40,468 nt of DNA, taken from contig CAJAQL010000034.1 of the NCBI GenBank assembly GCA_903944135.1, positions 1 to 40,468 of the forward strand. The letters run 5' to 3'. Shown one piece after another: positions 29,682-38,064 of this stretch (position 1 is the first letter of the stretch; the number at the start of each line of letters is the position of its first letter). Position numbers and translations under genes: made by a program. Source of the stretch: an uncultured Parcubacteria group bacterium. GTDB lineage: Bacteria > Patescibacteriota > Minisyncoccia > UBA6257 > 2-01-FULL-56-20. The notes under the pieces are model-generated. The model made no database searches and was not told the origin of the DNA. It saw only the letters and a program-made list of their open reading frames with translations.

Positions 29682-30638
29682 ATGAGAATAGCATTTGTGG
29701 GGAAAGGAGGCTCAGGCAAGACAACGCTTTCCGCCCTTTTTGCCCAATATATTAATAAGCAGTATCCCGTGCTAGCCCTTGATGCGGACTTGAACATGCA
29801 CCTCGGATCGCTTCTGGGATTCGAAGCCGAGTTGCCAATCGAGCAGAATATCTCTCATCCCGCAGCGGCGAAGATCATTAAAACGCATTTAAGAGGAAGG
29901 AACGCCCGTATCAAAGATATTGTACAGTTCCGGAAAACAACGCCGCCCACTGCCGATTCAAACTTTATTCATCTGAGCGATCCGCAAGACCCCGTTCTTT
30001 CGCGATTCGGGCGTGGCGACGGCGCATTGCGGCTTCTTGTCGTCGGTTCATATGATACCGAAGAGATCGGCGCGAGTTGTTATCACAATAATCTCGCCAT
30101 TCTTGAGAATATCCTTTCGCATCTTATGGATGATTCTGGCGTTGTCGTGACCGACATGGTCGCGGGCGTAGATGCGTTCGCGAATACACTTCATGCGCAG
30201 TTCGACCTACTGGTTCTGACTGTCGAGCCGACGAGGCGTGGCCTCGAAGTGTTCGAGCAATATCGAAAGCTCGCCGAAGAGGCTGGCGTATATAGCCTGC
30301 TCTTTGTGGTCGGCAATAAAGTGCGGGCTGATGCCGATGTGGATTTTATCAAGGCGCATATCCCCGCAGAAAAATTCATCGGTTTTTTAAGAGAATCAGA
30401 ATATCTTCGCCGGAAGGATCAGGAGGGTGGAGCGCTCAACGTCGATTTATTGGAAAATGAGAATAAGGCGCTCTTGGAGAAAATTAAAAAAAAGCTCGTC
30501 TCGATAATTCCGGATCCCCAGAAGCGATTACGGAAATTATATGAGTTGCATCGTCGCTACGTTGCGCAGGGATTTATCACCGAGCGTTATGGCGACCTCA
30601 CTAATCAGATAGATGAAACATTCACCTTTCCCGCTTAA
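29682..30638 (+). CDS. CooC/MinD-like P-loop ATPase
   Basis: A 318-residue deviant-Walker ATPase: MRIAFVGKGGSGKTT (signature Lys8 and Lys13), then LALDADLNMHLGSLLG (Walker A'), VVVTDMVAGVDAF (Walker B) and TVEPTRRGLEVFEQY with VVGNKV. Among SIMIBI ATPases it most resembles the CooC group that loads Ni or Fe into carbon monoxide dehydrogenase-like enzymes. It lacks an obvious CxC metal site (a single Cys in GASCYHNN). No CODH is visible, so the client is unknown. Its 3' end overlaps the next gene by 26 bases, and it is divergent from fur, pointing to metal-cofactor work. The upstream ATG at 29601 lies inside the fur promoter region and is rejected. Confidence 0.78.
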   Translation: MRIAFVGKGGSGKTTLSALFAQYINKQYPVLALDADLNMHLGSLLGFEAELPIEQNISHPAAAKIIKTHLRGRNARIKDIVQFRKTTPPTADSNFIHLSDPQDPVLSRFGRGDGALRLLVVGSYDTEEIGASCYHNNLAILENILSHLMDDSGVVVTDMVAGVDAFANTLHAQFDLLVLTVEPTRRGLEVFEQYRKLAEEAGVYSLLFVVGNKVRADADVDFIKAHIPAEKFIGFLRESEYLRRKDQEGGALNVDLLENENKALLEKIKKKLVSIIPDPQKRLRKLYELHRRYVAQGFITERYGDLTNQIDETFTFPA

Positions 30639-32130
30639 CGTCTTCGGCGGGCCGGATGCGGTAAAAGATTTTTTGAATCCCGATTGCAACCCGCCACTGC
30701 CGCTTGTGGAGATTCCGCGGCGCCTCAATCCTTTCGCCCGCGACGGCATTCGCATTTTTGCGAAGCTTATGAATTTTCTCCCGCTCGCGAACGTGAAGTC
30801 GCTTCCTGCGTACAACATGCTTCTTGAAAAAGAAGGTGGTGCCGGAGGATTAGGCGGCATACATTCGCTCATTGAGAACTCTTCCGGCAATACTGTCTTT
30901 TCTTTGGCCGTGATCGGGAGATTGTTCGGTATCCCGCAGACCAAAGCGATCGTTTCGCACGAAGTGACGTGGGGCAAGCTCCAGATGCTCCGCTTTTTTG
31001 GAACCGAGATTATGGTCAACGAAGAGCCGATCTGTCCCGACCCGGGTGATAAGGAAAGCGGTATTTATAAAGCGAAGCAAATAGGAAAAGAGAGAGGGTG
31101 GTTCAACCCGGGGCAATATGACAACGAAGCCAATCCGCGCGCCCACGAGCGATGGACGGGGCCGCAGATATGGGAGCAGACGGAAGGCAAGATCACCGTG
31201 TTTTGCGCTGGGCTTGGCACGACCGGCACGATGGTCGGAACGGGCGGATATCTCAAAGGAAAGTCATCAAAAATCATCCGGGTTGGAGTTGCGCGGCAGC
31301 CCAATAATCCCGTGCCTGGCGTGCGGACACCGAACCTCCTTCGAGAAATAGCTTTTGATTGGAAGCAGGCAACGGATCACCTCGAAGATGTCGGCACCAA
31401 GGAATCGTTTGAAAAAAGCCTAGAGCTCTGCCGAGGGGGCATCGTCGCCGGACCAAGCGCAGGTTTTGCGCTTCAAGGATTATTGCAATTTCTTTCCAAA
31501 CAAAAAGAACAGGACAAACTCGATAGTATGAAGAACGAAGATGGCGAGGTTGTTGCGGTGTTCATCTGTCCCGACAGTCCGTTCCCATATATTGATGAAT
31601 ATTTCGAATATCTCGACGCGTCTCATTTTCCGAACATCGAGCACGAAGAGCTTCTCATCAACAAGTCCGGAGAGAAGAAAAAAAGCAAACATGAAAATAA
31701 AACCACTCGGACTGAATTTGAAGTTGACCCTCTCGATGCTTATGCTCTGGCCTATCCCGTATCTCCAAAAGAAGCGTGGGTACAACTCAAAGATCGCGGC
31801 GGCGTAGCGCCGCGAAAAGGGATTTCAATCATTGATGTTCGGCCATATAACGAATTTATTCATTTTCACCTTCCCGGGTCGGAGCGCATGGATTCGCATG
31901 ACATTACCGACAATCTCTCGAAGCTCTCCAAAAAATGGAAAGATAGAAAAGTGTTTCTTGTGTGTGCCATGGGAATCCGAACAAGGGTAGTCGCTGAATT
32001 TCTGCGAGAAAAGGGGGTTGAAGCTTACAGTATCAAAGGCGGTGCAGCCGAATGGTCTGCGCTTAATCTGCCGCGCTGGCGTCCAAATATTTGCAATGTA
32101 CAAGATAAAGATAGGGGAGGATCAGTTTAA
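30613..32130 (+). CDS. Cysteine synthase-like PLP enzyme fused to a rhodanese domain
   Basis: A 505-residue fusion. Residues about 1-330 are a fold-type II PLP enzyme of the cysteine synthase/CBS group: NVK62SLPAYNMLLE aligns with the SVKDRPA Lys motif, S90-S-G-N-T94 binds the substrate carboxylate, and GLGTTGTMVGTGGYLKG is the PLP phosphate cup. After a Lys-rich linker (about 350-375), residues about 405-500 are rhodanese-like (ISIIDVRPYNEFIHFHLPGS, then VFLVC451AMGIRTRVV with active Cys451). It could make or desulfurate a Cys-type amino acid and pass sulfane sulfur onward. The Lys motif lacks the usual D-R, so the substrate differs from O-acetylserine. Joined by overlap to the CooC-like ATPase. 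Confidence 0.85.
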   Translation: MKHSPFPLNVFGGPDAVKDFLNPDCNPPLPLVEIPRRLNPFARDGIRIFAKLMNFLPLANVKSLPAYNMLLEKEGGAGGLGGIHSLIENSSGNTVFSLAVIGRLFGIPQTKAIVSHEVTWGKLQMLRFFGTEIMVNEEPICPDPGDKESGIYKAKQIGKERGWFNPGQYDNEANPRAHERWTGPQIWEQTEGKITVFCAGLGTTGTMVGTGGYLKGKSSKIIRVGVARQPNNPVPGVRTPNLLREIAFDWKQATDHLEDVGTKESFEKSLELCRGGIVAGPSAGFALQGLLQFLSKQKEQDKLDSMKNEDGEVVAVFICPDSPFPYIDEYFEYLDASHFPNIEHEELLINKSGEKKKSKHENKTTRTEFEVDPLDAYALAYPVSPKEAWVQLKDRGGVAPRKGISIIDVRPYNEFIHFHLPGSERMDSHDITDNLSKLSKKWKDRKVFLVCAMGIRTRVVAEFLREKGVEAYSIKGGAAEWSALNLPRWRPNICNVQDKDRGGSV

Positions 32131-32263
32131 TCGTCTCCCTTATTATTCGAAGGTTATTTTTTGTCCTTGAACACCAGCCTGCCCCTCAGATTGGCGAGAA
32201 GCTTCCGTTTCTCATTGGGAAGGCGCTGTTGCGTTTGTAGCATTTTCTCTCTAGGACCTCATA

Positions 32264-32286
32264 CCGAGATGCCTCGGCATTTTTTG
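32264..32286 (+). terminator. Rho-independent terminator
   Basis: Stem CCGAG/CTCGG with loop ATGC, then CATTTTTT; about 130 bases after the fusion gene. Confidence 0.65.
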
Positions 32287-32353
32287 GATATGCTAGTATA
32301 AAGATATGGGTGTTCATGGGCGAATGAAGGGGAAATAAAATTTAAATAATCAA

Positions 32354-32797
32354 ATGAACTATTTGCGGGAATCTTGGAAAAAGTGTTTTTGCTATGCGGG
32401 GAGGGCGAGCAGAAAAGAATACTGGATGACCTTCCTTTGGTACATCGTAAGCGTGATCGTCGCGGGGATCTTATCGGTGATACTCCGAATACCCGTGGGC
32501 CCGCTTTACGTGCAGGATGCACTGGCATGGGTTGCCTACGCTCTTATCATCCTGATCACGCTCTATGTCATCGGGTCATTTTTGATGTTCCTCGCGCTTG
32601 CCGTGCGCAGAATCCACGACATTGGATCGAGCGGATGGTGGGTTCTTGTTGGCTTCATTCCATTCATTGGAGCGATCGTAATTTTTGTGTTCACGGTGAT
32701 TCGTGGGAATATTGGTGATAACAAATACGGACCAGATCCGATAAAACCGATCGTTGTTCCTGATTCGGGGATGCCCTTGGCCGGCGGCCAATTGTGA
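32354..32797 (+). CDS. DUF805 membrane protein
   Basis: A 147-residue protein with three to four membrane helices. DUF805 signature: CFCYAGRASRKEYW at the N terminus, LAVRRIHDIGSSGWWVLVGFIPFIG in the middle, and GDNKYGPDP near the end. The family is widespread and uncharacterised. TTAAAT lies 6 bases before the ATG, a possible leaderless promoter. It is monocistronic, between two terminators. Confidence 0.88.
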   Translation: MNYLRESWKKCFCYAGRASRKEYWMTFLWYIVSVIVAGILSVILRIPVGPLYVQDALAWVAYALIILITLYVIGSFLMFLALAVRRIHDIGSSGWWVLVGFIPFIGAIVIFVFTVIRGNIGDNKYGPDPIKPIVVPDSGMPLAGGQL

Positions 32798-33099
32798 TAG
32801 AACGCATGTGATGAGATATGCGCATAGACCGAGCCGCCTCGGTTTCTTTGCTAGCTTTGAATGGGGGCTTATGTTCTGAGCGCAGATCATCTTTTGAAAC
32901 TTTATTTCATGCAATATCGTATCAATAATATTGAAATAGGCCGGTAAGAACGTTACGCAACAGATTATGGAATAGACGGGATGATTGCGGGATATTTAGT
33001 GCAACCATCATATATAATAAAAAGGTTCTCTATGCGCAAAATTAGGCATCGTTGTCATGGCTGCGCGTGCCAGGCAAGACAGGGGATCTAAGAATAGCG
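32798..33099. other. Intergenic region with terminator, promoter and possible 19-aa leader ORF
   Basis: Contains a hairpin ACCGAG/CTCGGT with a short T-rich tail (32828-32849) ending the DUF805 gene, then AT-rich sequence with TATAAT (33013-33018). A 19-codon open frame at 33032-33091, MRKIRHRCHGCACQARQGI, lies 8 bases before the next start. It could be a chance frame or a leader peptide. Confidence 0.4.
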
Positions 33100-33666
33100 A
33101 TGCACCGATCAAAATCAAAGATCAAATACTTGGCTCTTGCGGCGATTTTGGCCGTAGGAGCGATTTTCTTTTTCATTAACAAAAATGCCACGACCTCTGT
33201 TGAAACGATCTTGCCGATAGGGAGCGCCTCTTCTTCGGGTCAGATTTCAACGTCGTCGTCCGTATTGTCATCAGCCAGCGACAATGATGCGCCACAGGTG
33301 ACCATTCACGGCACGGATATTGCGGTTGAACTTTCGACGACCACGGCGGCCATTCAACAAGGTCTTTCCGGCAGGTTGTCGCTTGATCCGGGAAGCGGCA
33401 TGCTTTTTATTTTTCCGAAACCGGCGATCTATCGCTTTTGGATGCCCGATATGCATTTCCCCCTCGACATGATCTGGATCAACGATGGCGCAGTAGTCGA
33501 TATTTCCGCGAATGTGCCGACCACCTTTGATCCGGCGGATCCGACGTTTTATAGGCCGGACAAGCCCGCGCAATATGTCCTTGAGGTGAATGCCGGATTT
33601 TCCGCCGCCCACGGCATTATTCCTGGCGATACGGTCGTTTTCCGTAATATCCCGCCATTGCCATGA
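33100..33666 (+). CDS. DUF192 family secreted protein
   Basis: A 188-residue exported or anchored protein: basic N terminus, membrane helix (about 9-26), Ser/Thr-rich linker, then a DUF192 domain (about 68-185) with IQQGLSGRLSLDPGSGMLFI, YRFWMPDMHFPLDMIWIN and VLEVNAGFSAAHGIIPGD. The family is a small beta barrel of unknown role common at bacterial surfaces. The internal ATG is preferred to one at 33052 because the signal anchor begins here. It overlaps the next gene by 4 bases (ATGA). Confidence 0.86.
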   Translation: MHRSKSKIKYLALAAILAVGAIFFFINKNATTSVETILPIGSASSSGQISTSSSVLSSASDNDAPQVTIHGTDIAVELSTTTAAIQQGLSGRLSLDPGSGMLFIFPKPAIYRFWMPDMHFPLDMIWINDGAVVDISANVPTTFDPADPTFYRPDKPAQYVLEVNAGFSAAHGIIPGDTVVFRNIPPLP

Positions 33667-34709
33667 TCATAAAAGATGCTGCATCCGAAAATAAATACGA
33701 ATGGGATGCGTTCGTCGCGGAAAACTATCCTCCAATCGGTGCGTTCATATCGACGTGGGAATGGGGGGAATTTCAGCAGAACCTCGGGAGAAAGATCGAC
33801 CGCTACATCGTGATCGAAAATAACGTACGCGTCGCAGCGTTCACGGTCGTGCATTTCGATCTGCTGCTCGGTTTAAGCTATGGATATATTCCGCGCGGAC
33901 CCGTGATTGCAAGTAGTGTAACGAAGCCTGATGAGATCATTTCCATTTTCAAGACCATACAAGCATGGGCGGCGGAAAAGTTCCCCCATTTTGTTTTCCT
34001 GAGGCTCGAACCGCCCCTTTCTGTTTGGCCGGAAGGATTGGAGGGCCAGGTTGGTTTTCGCATTCCGTCCTATTATGTACAGCCTCGTTACAACGCCTCC
34101 ATTTCATTATCCGGCAGCGAAGATGATATCGCCGCGTCATTCCATCCTTCGACCCGTTCCAATCTCCATAGGTCCGAGAAGCGCGGCGTCAGGGTGGAAA
34201 CAAAAACAGAGATCACGTCTGACGATTATGCGGCGTTCGGTTTGATGATGAAAGACACCATCGAACGAAACAGCGGAAAGAACGCCTATCCGAGCGACGC
34301 CTATTTCAGGTCGTTGCTGAGAACCATCCCGTTCGTCGGTGAAAAAAGCGGAAAAGGAACATTGTCCCTGAGGGCGTACTACGGTTATCATGAGGGCGAA
34401 CCGGCGTCGGCGCACCTCGTTCTTTTTTTCGGAAAGACCGCCACATATCTTTATGGCGCATCACGCACGGATCATCTCAGTTCAAAAGTAGACACCTATC
34501 TTCATTGGACGGCATTGCGTGAAGCCAAGCGTGAGGGGTTTGATCATTACGATCTTGGCGGGATCGATCATGACAAGTGGCCGACGCTTACCGATTTCAA
34601 ACGCCAGTTCCGCGGCAAGGAAACGGTCTATGTTGGCAATTGCGATATTGTTTTTCGTCCGGCATTATATCGATCATATTCCTTTTTGCGGAAATTCAGA
34701 CATCTATGA
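33663..34709 (+). CDS. FemX/FemAB-like peptidoglycan-bridge aminoacyltransferase
   Basis: A 348-residue protein with two GNAT-like domains, the Fem fold. Typical features are WEWGEFQQNLGRKIDRY, YGYIPRGPVI, HPSTRSNLHRSEKRGVRV (the K/R-rich segment near the substrate site), ASAHLVLFFGKTATYLYGAS, and DHYDLGGIDHD... FKRQFRGKETVYVG near the end. It transfers amino acids from tRNA to the lipid II stem peptide to build wall cross-bridges. Located in an operon with DUF192 and C39-like genes, overlapping each by four bases. Confidence 0.88.
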   Translation: MIIKDAASENKYEWDAFVAENYPPIGAFISTWEWGEFQQNLGRKIDRYIVIENNVRVAAFTVVHFDLLLGLSYGYIPRGPVIASSVTKPDEIISIFKTIQAWAAEKFPHFVFLRLEPPLSVWPEGLEGQVGFRIPSYYVQPRYNASISLSGSEDDIAASFHPSTRSNLHRSEKRGVRVETKTEITSDDYAAFGLMMKDTIERNSGKNAYPSDAYFRSLLRTIPFVGEKSGKGTLSLRAYYGYHEGEPASAHLVLFFGKTATYLYGASRTDHLSSKVDTYLHWTALREAKREGFDHYDLGGIDHDKWPTLTDFKRQFRGKETVYVGNCDIVFRPALYRSYSFLRKFRHL

Positions 34710-35812
34710 TGAAAAAAACATTTTTTATATTCTGCATCGTCGTTGTCCTGGGGTCGGTGTTGTTCTTTATATTGAAGCAGGATCGCACCAGCGGATCTTT
34801 CGCCGGCGAGCAACGTCAATCAGCGCAGGTCGGAAATTCCCTCGGGCAAACGTCAACGTCCCAATCGTTGCCTCCAAAGGTTCTTTTGAACGATGGCGGC
34901 TATTATGTCACGCAGACGTTCAATAACTGCGGTCCGGCGGCGCTATCGATAGACCTTTCTTTCTATGGCGTGCACGTCGATCAGCAGACACTGGCCGATG
35001 CGCTGCGCCCTACGAACAATACGACCGGCAAAGATGACGACAAATCAACGCCGCCGGACGAGATCGCAGCGCAGGCAGGAACCTACGGACTCGTTGCATA
35101 TTTCCGCCCGGGAGGCAATATTGATCTTCTGAAGCGCCTCATTGCCGCCGGTTTTCCCGTCATGACACGGACGCTTCTCAATACGAGCGAGGATTTCGCG
35201 CATTATCGCGTGATCAAAGGATACGACGACACGAAAGGCGAGCTTACGGACGAAGACGGCTTCCAGGGCGAAAACGTGAACTTTTCGTACAGTGATTTTC
35301 TCGCGATCTGGAAACCTTTCAACTATGAATATGTTGTGTTTGCGCCGTCCAACGAGCAAACGGAAGTGGAATCGATCTTGGGAAATGACGTCAATGCGAC
35401 GACGGCGTGGAAAGAAGCGGCGCAGGCTGCCGGTCAGGTGGTTGCGGCCGATCCGAAGGATGCATCGGCTCAGTTCGATCTTTCGGTCGCCGACTATTAT
35501 ATATCCGACTATACGGATTCCGTGCGCGCATTTGAAGCGGCTCAACCTTCGCTGTCCGAGCACGCATTGTGGTATCAAATAGAGCCGATCGAGAGCTATT
35601 ATGAGCTCGGCGATTACGACAAAGTGTTCTCGCTTGCAAAATCGATCCTTTCCGACAACAATCCCGCCTATCCCGAGCTCTATGTCATTGAGGGTGAAAG
35701 CTATCTCAAAGAAGGCGACAACGCCTCAGCGAAGACCGCATTTGAAACGGCTCTTCACTACAATAAAAATCTGAAGAGCGCTCAGGACGGACTTGCTTCC
35801 GTTGCTGATTGA
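34706..35812 (+). CDS. Membrane-anchored C39-like peptidase with TPR repeats
   Basis: A 368-residue protein: signal anchor (about 4-24), a C39-like papain-fold domain (about 65-225) with C75 in TFNNCGPAALS and H166 in EDFAHYRVIKGYDD, as in C39-like-2 domains, then TPR helices (about 235-365; SAQFDLSVADYYISDYTDSV, ALWYQIEPIESYYELGDYDK, PELYVIEGESYLKEGDNASA). It may cleave a surface or secreted peptide, with the TPRs choosing partners. Start is the first of two adjacent ATGs, overlapping the FemX stop (ATGA). Confidence 0.82.
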   Translation: MMKKTFFIFCIVVVLGSVLFFILKQDRTSGSFAGEQRQSAQVGNSLGQTSTSQSLPPKVLLNDGGYYVTQTFNNCGPAALSIDLSFYGVHVDQQTLADALRPTNNTTGKDDDKSTPPDEIAAQAGTYGLVAYFRPGGNIDLLKRLIAAGFPVMTRTLLNTSEDFAHYRVIKGYDDTKGELTDEDGFQGENVNFSYSDFLAIWKPFNYEYVVFAPSNEQTEVESILGNDVNATTAWKEAAQAAGQVVAADPKDASAQFDLSVADYYISDYTDSVRAFEAAQPSLSEHALWYQIEPIESYYELGDYDKVFSLAKSILSDNNPAYPELYVIEGESYLKEGDNASAKTAFETALHYNKNLKSAQDGLASVAD

Positions 35813-35875
35813 TTGCTCGATAAGCGCCTGTCGCCATGCTCTTTTTTGGGAGTGGCTCCGATATTCCAGATGAAA

Positions 35876-36133
35876 TCAGAATCCGCCGAGGCCTGATGCG
35901 AGCATCGTCTTCGCGAGCCGTTTCTGAATGTTCTTTTGAGCTTCGTTGATGCACTGCGCAAGCGCGATCTCCGTTTCTGATTGATCAAGTGCGGGATTGA
36001 GCGTTATGCGTTCCACCTCGAGCGTGCCATTCACGGTGACGGTGATGCCTTTTTTCTGGACGGTCTCCTGCTCCTGCTTCATGGAATCCTGAAGTTTTTT
36101 CAGTTCCTGTATTTTTTTGAGTTGGTCGAACAT
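35876..36133 (-). CDS. ybaB: YbaB/EbfC nucleoid-associated protein
   Basis: An 85-residue YbaB-family protein: N-terminal helix MFDQLKKIQELKKLQDSMK, KKGITVTVNGTLEVERITLNPAL (beta sheet), and a C-terminal helix ending KTMLASGLGGF. It forms a dimer that binds DNA. The family is often next to dnaX and recR, which are absent here. TATACT lies 7 bases before the ATG, giving a probable leaderless mRNA. Confidence 0.9.
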   Translation of the reverse strand: MFDQLKKIQELKKLQDSMKQEQETVQKKGITVTVNGTLEVERITLNPALDQSETEIALAQCINEAQKNIQKRLAKTMLASGLGGF

Positions 36134-36140
36134 GAGGATG

Positions 36141-36146
36141 AGTATA
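36141..36146 (-). promoter_or_regulatory. -10 box for leaderless ybaB
   Basis: TATACT on the minus strand, 7 bases before the ATG at 36133. Confidence 0.4.
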
Positions 36147-36181
36147 ATTCTTTTTATTCGTTCTGTGAATAATAAAAATGG

Positions 36182-36255
36182 TGTCGTTCCCGCGAAAGCG
36201 GGAATCCAGGTTTAAAAGAAAGAGATTCTGGATTTCCGCATTCGCGGGAACGACA
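36182..36255. repeat. REPIN-like pair of inverted REP units
   Basis: Two units in opposite orientation, TGTCGTTCCCGCGAAAGCGG...ATCCAGG (36182-36210) and its inverse CTGGATTTCCGCATTCGCGG...AACGACA (36228-36255), separated by 17 bases. Each unit is itself an imperfect palindrome. Confidence 0.65.
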
Positions 36256-36289
36256 GAAAGCGCTATTTTCTTATATTCAGGCGCTACGG

Positions 36290-36547
36290 TTACTGCTTAA
36301 CCGTTCCGGTGAAATTCTGCAAAGCGGCACGAAACTCCGCCACTTGGTGGCTCAGTGCGGGAATGACGCCGATGACATTCAATATCCATCCCGCGACCAC
36401 GATGATGACGATAGCACCAAGGACATATCCTGCACCATAGACGCATCCGCGCCACAGCGTGTGCCATGTTCCGGTCGATTCCTTGTCCATATGGGACAGC
36501 TCCTTTTCTATTTTCTTCAGATCAGTCTTCAGTTCCGGATCGATCAT
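36290..36547 (-). CDS. Small single-helix membrane protein
   Basis: An 85-residue protein: charged N-terminal helix (DLKKIEKELSHMDKESTGTW), then hydrophobic segment GAGYVLGAIVIIVVAGWILNVIGVIPAL, then a short polar tail. I recognise the general type (small membrane protein of candidate-phylum genomes) but not a function. No Shine-Dalgarno sequence; an AT-rich -10-like stretch precedes the ATG. Confidence 0.65.
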   Translation of the reverse strand: MIDPELKTDLKKIEKELSHMDKESTGTWHTLWRGCVYGAGYVLGAIVIIVVAGWILNVIGVIPALSHQVAEFRAALQNFTGTVKQ

Positions 36548-36810
36548 AATATATTAAGTGTAGCAGAATTTTTGAGCGGACACGAATAAAAATCATCTCT
36601 TTGCAAAAGCTTTTTTCCATTTCCGCACCTCGACAGACTCCCGCCTTTGCCAAAGCTATGGACGGGACAAGTGGGATAAGCTCCGGCAAGGGGTCATTTC
36701 TCCCTTTTTGCCATTCCGGCGAACGCCGGAATTCAGGGGCTAGTATGTTTGCGCCCGCGTGGCGGTTATTGGAAAAAGTTCGCACTTTTTACCAAGAAAA
36801 CCCCTACATT
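36548..36810. other. Intergenic region with a REP-like unit
   Basis: A REP-like unit CCATTCCGGCGAACGCCGGA-ATTCAGG lies at 36711-36737. The remainder has GC-rich inverted stretches but no gene I can support. It ends at the left inverted repeat of the terminal element. Confidence 0.5.
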
Positions 36811-37033
36811 GCCTAGTCGTTTACCCCTTCATTCAGGTAGTCACTAGCTCTTTTCGGAGTGACTACCATCCTAACTCAAAATCACCCCGTTATCATTGGC
36901 TTTCTTGCGTTGCCGCGATCTGAAATCCAATGCCGACTTCACTTCGCTCCGGCCTGCTGTCCTCCGCTCCGTTCATTGTCCTCGGCCTTCTCTCCCGTCC
37001 GTCTTTTGTTGTGGCTCGTTGGTGGGGGTGAAA
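36811..37033 (+). repeat. Left 223-bp inverted repeat of the terminal element
   Basis: Begins GCCTAGTCGTTTACCCC and ends GGTGGGGGTGAAA. Compared line by line, it is the exact reverse complement of 40246-40468 with no difference seen. It contains a smaller hairpin, GTAGTCACT/AGTGACTAC (around 36837-36866). Confidence 0.95.
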
Positions 37034-37090
37034 CAGTGAAATATGGTAGCGGACGGGTCGAGAAGGCCTCGGACGGAGAGGGTCTGAAAT

Positions 37091-37099
37091 TGCTATAAT
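37091..37099 (+). promoter_or_regulatory. Extended -10 promoter of the replication-relaxation gene
   Basis: TGCTATAAT (TGn plus a perfect TATAAT), 19 bases before the ATG at 37119 and just inside the left inverted repeat. Confidence 0.55.
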
Positions 37100-37118
37100 T
37101 GAGGCGTACAGCTTCTTT

Positions 37119-37982
37119 ATGCCCAACAATTTGCGCAAAAGGTTAGTCCGCAGGGAGGTAACCGACCCCCTCCGTTTAATGCCCCGCGATATGGAGCTTC
37201 TCCAAGAGCTCGGAGAGTCCAGATTCCTCAACACCGAGCAAATCCTCGCCCTACACCCCGGAGGCAGGCGCAATTTCCTTCGGAGGCTTGCCGCGATGTA
37301 CGACCTAGGCTATCTCGACAGGCCTAAAGTACAGAGCCGCTCCAAGTTGCCTTCCTCGCATATCGTCTATTCTCTCGGCAAGCAAGGCGTGGAAGCCGTC
37401 TTCGGGGACGCGGGGCAGTACCAAGCGGTGTTGCGCCGCCTGCGGGAGATCGAACGTTCTTTGCCGCTCATCGCCCACGCCTTGATGATCTCGCAGTTCA
37501 AAGTGTGCCTTACGCTTGCGACGCGGAAACGAAATGACCTCACGCTTGAACGGTGGTTGCAGGGCTATGACTTGAAATATTCATTGAAGGGGAGATACGG
37601 CGAGAATCCCGGACTCGTGCCGGATGCGTTTTTCGTCCTCGGACACGACGGGTACGAATATCCCGTTTTCCTTGAGGTTGATCGGGGCACGATGACGGAA
37701 GAACGATTCGTGAACAAGTTGAAACTCTATTGGCGGTGGTGGCGGGAAGAACGGATCAAGGACACTTTGGGATTTACCAATTTCCGGGTGATCACCGTTA
37801 CGCCGAACGAGACGCGGAGCGAGAACCTGCGGATCGCCTCGAAAGAGGCCAACACCGACAAGAAGGGCAGCAATATGTTCCTGTTTACGCCAGACAAAAA
37901 TTATTCCATTGTGAAGCCGGAGGCGATCTTCGAGCCTATATGGAAGTCGCCGAAGGACGATCTGCCGAAGGGGATTCTATAA
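37119..37982 (+). CDS. Replication-relaxation family protein (plasmid/ICE type)
   Basis: A 287-residue protein. An N-terminal winged-helix region (about 15-95: RDMELLQELGESRFLNTEQI, GGRRNFLRRLAAMYDLGYLD, SHIVYSLGKQGVEAVFG) is followed by a nuclease-like half with PDAFFVLGHDGYEYPVFLEV (D174, E188 and D190-type acidic pattern) and ERFVNKLKLYWRWWREER. This fits the replication-relaxation (Replic_Relax) family found on plasmids and integrative elements of Gram-positives and candidate phyla. It marks the region between the inverted repeats as mobile. No relaxase, integrase or transposase accompanies it. Confidence 0.8.
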   Translation: MPNNLRKRLVRREVTDPLRLMPRDMELLQELGESRFLNTEQILALHPGGRRNFLRRLAAMYDLGYLDRPKVQSRSKLPSSHIVYSLGKQGVEAVFGDAGQYQAVLRRLREIERSLPLIAHALMISQFKVCLTLATRKRNDLTLERWLQGYDLKYSLKGRYGENPGLVPDAFFVLGHDGYEYPVFLEVDRGTMTEERFVNKLKLYWRWWREERIKDTLGFTNFRVITVTPNETRSENLRIASKEANTDKKGSNMFLFTPDKNYSIVKPEAIFEPIWKSPKDDLPKGIL

Positions 37983-38021
37983 TGGTCTTGCCAAATTGCT
38001 TATTCAATAACTAAAAATCAA

Positions 38022-38049
38022 AAACTCGCCGTGCGTGATCGGCGAGTTT
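38022..38049. terminator. Bidirectional terminator
   Basis: Stem AAACTCGCCG/CGGCGAGTTT (10 bp, loop TGCGTGAT), between the convergent 37119 and 38065 genes, with A/T tracts on both sides. Confidence 0.7.
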
Positions 38050-38064
38050 AAGATTAACGATTGT

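Noticed and set aside
30613-32130. Loss of the PLP lysine in the cysteine synthase-like domain
   Set aside because: Aligning NVKSLPAYNMLLE with SVKDRPAxNMLLE restores the lysine at residue 62.
23319-36737. CRISPR array from the repeated palindromic units
   Set aside because: Units are scattered over 13 kb, diverged, without regular spacers and without cas genes.
36859-37098. Open frame spanning the left inverted repeat
   Set aside because: It lies almost wholly in the repeat, with low-complexity Pro/Ser/Leu composition and no ribosome-binding site; its mirror exists in the right repeat.
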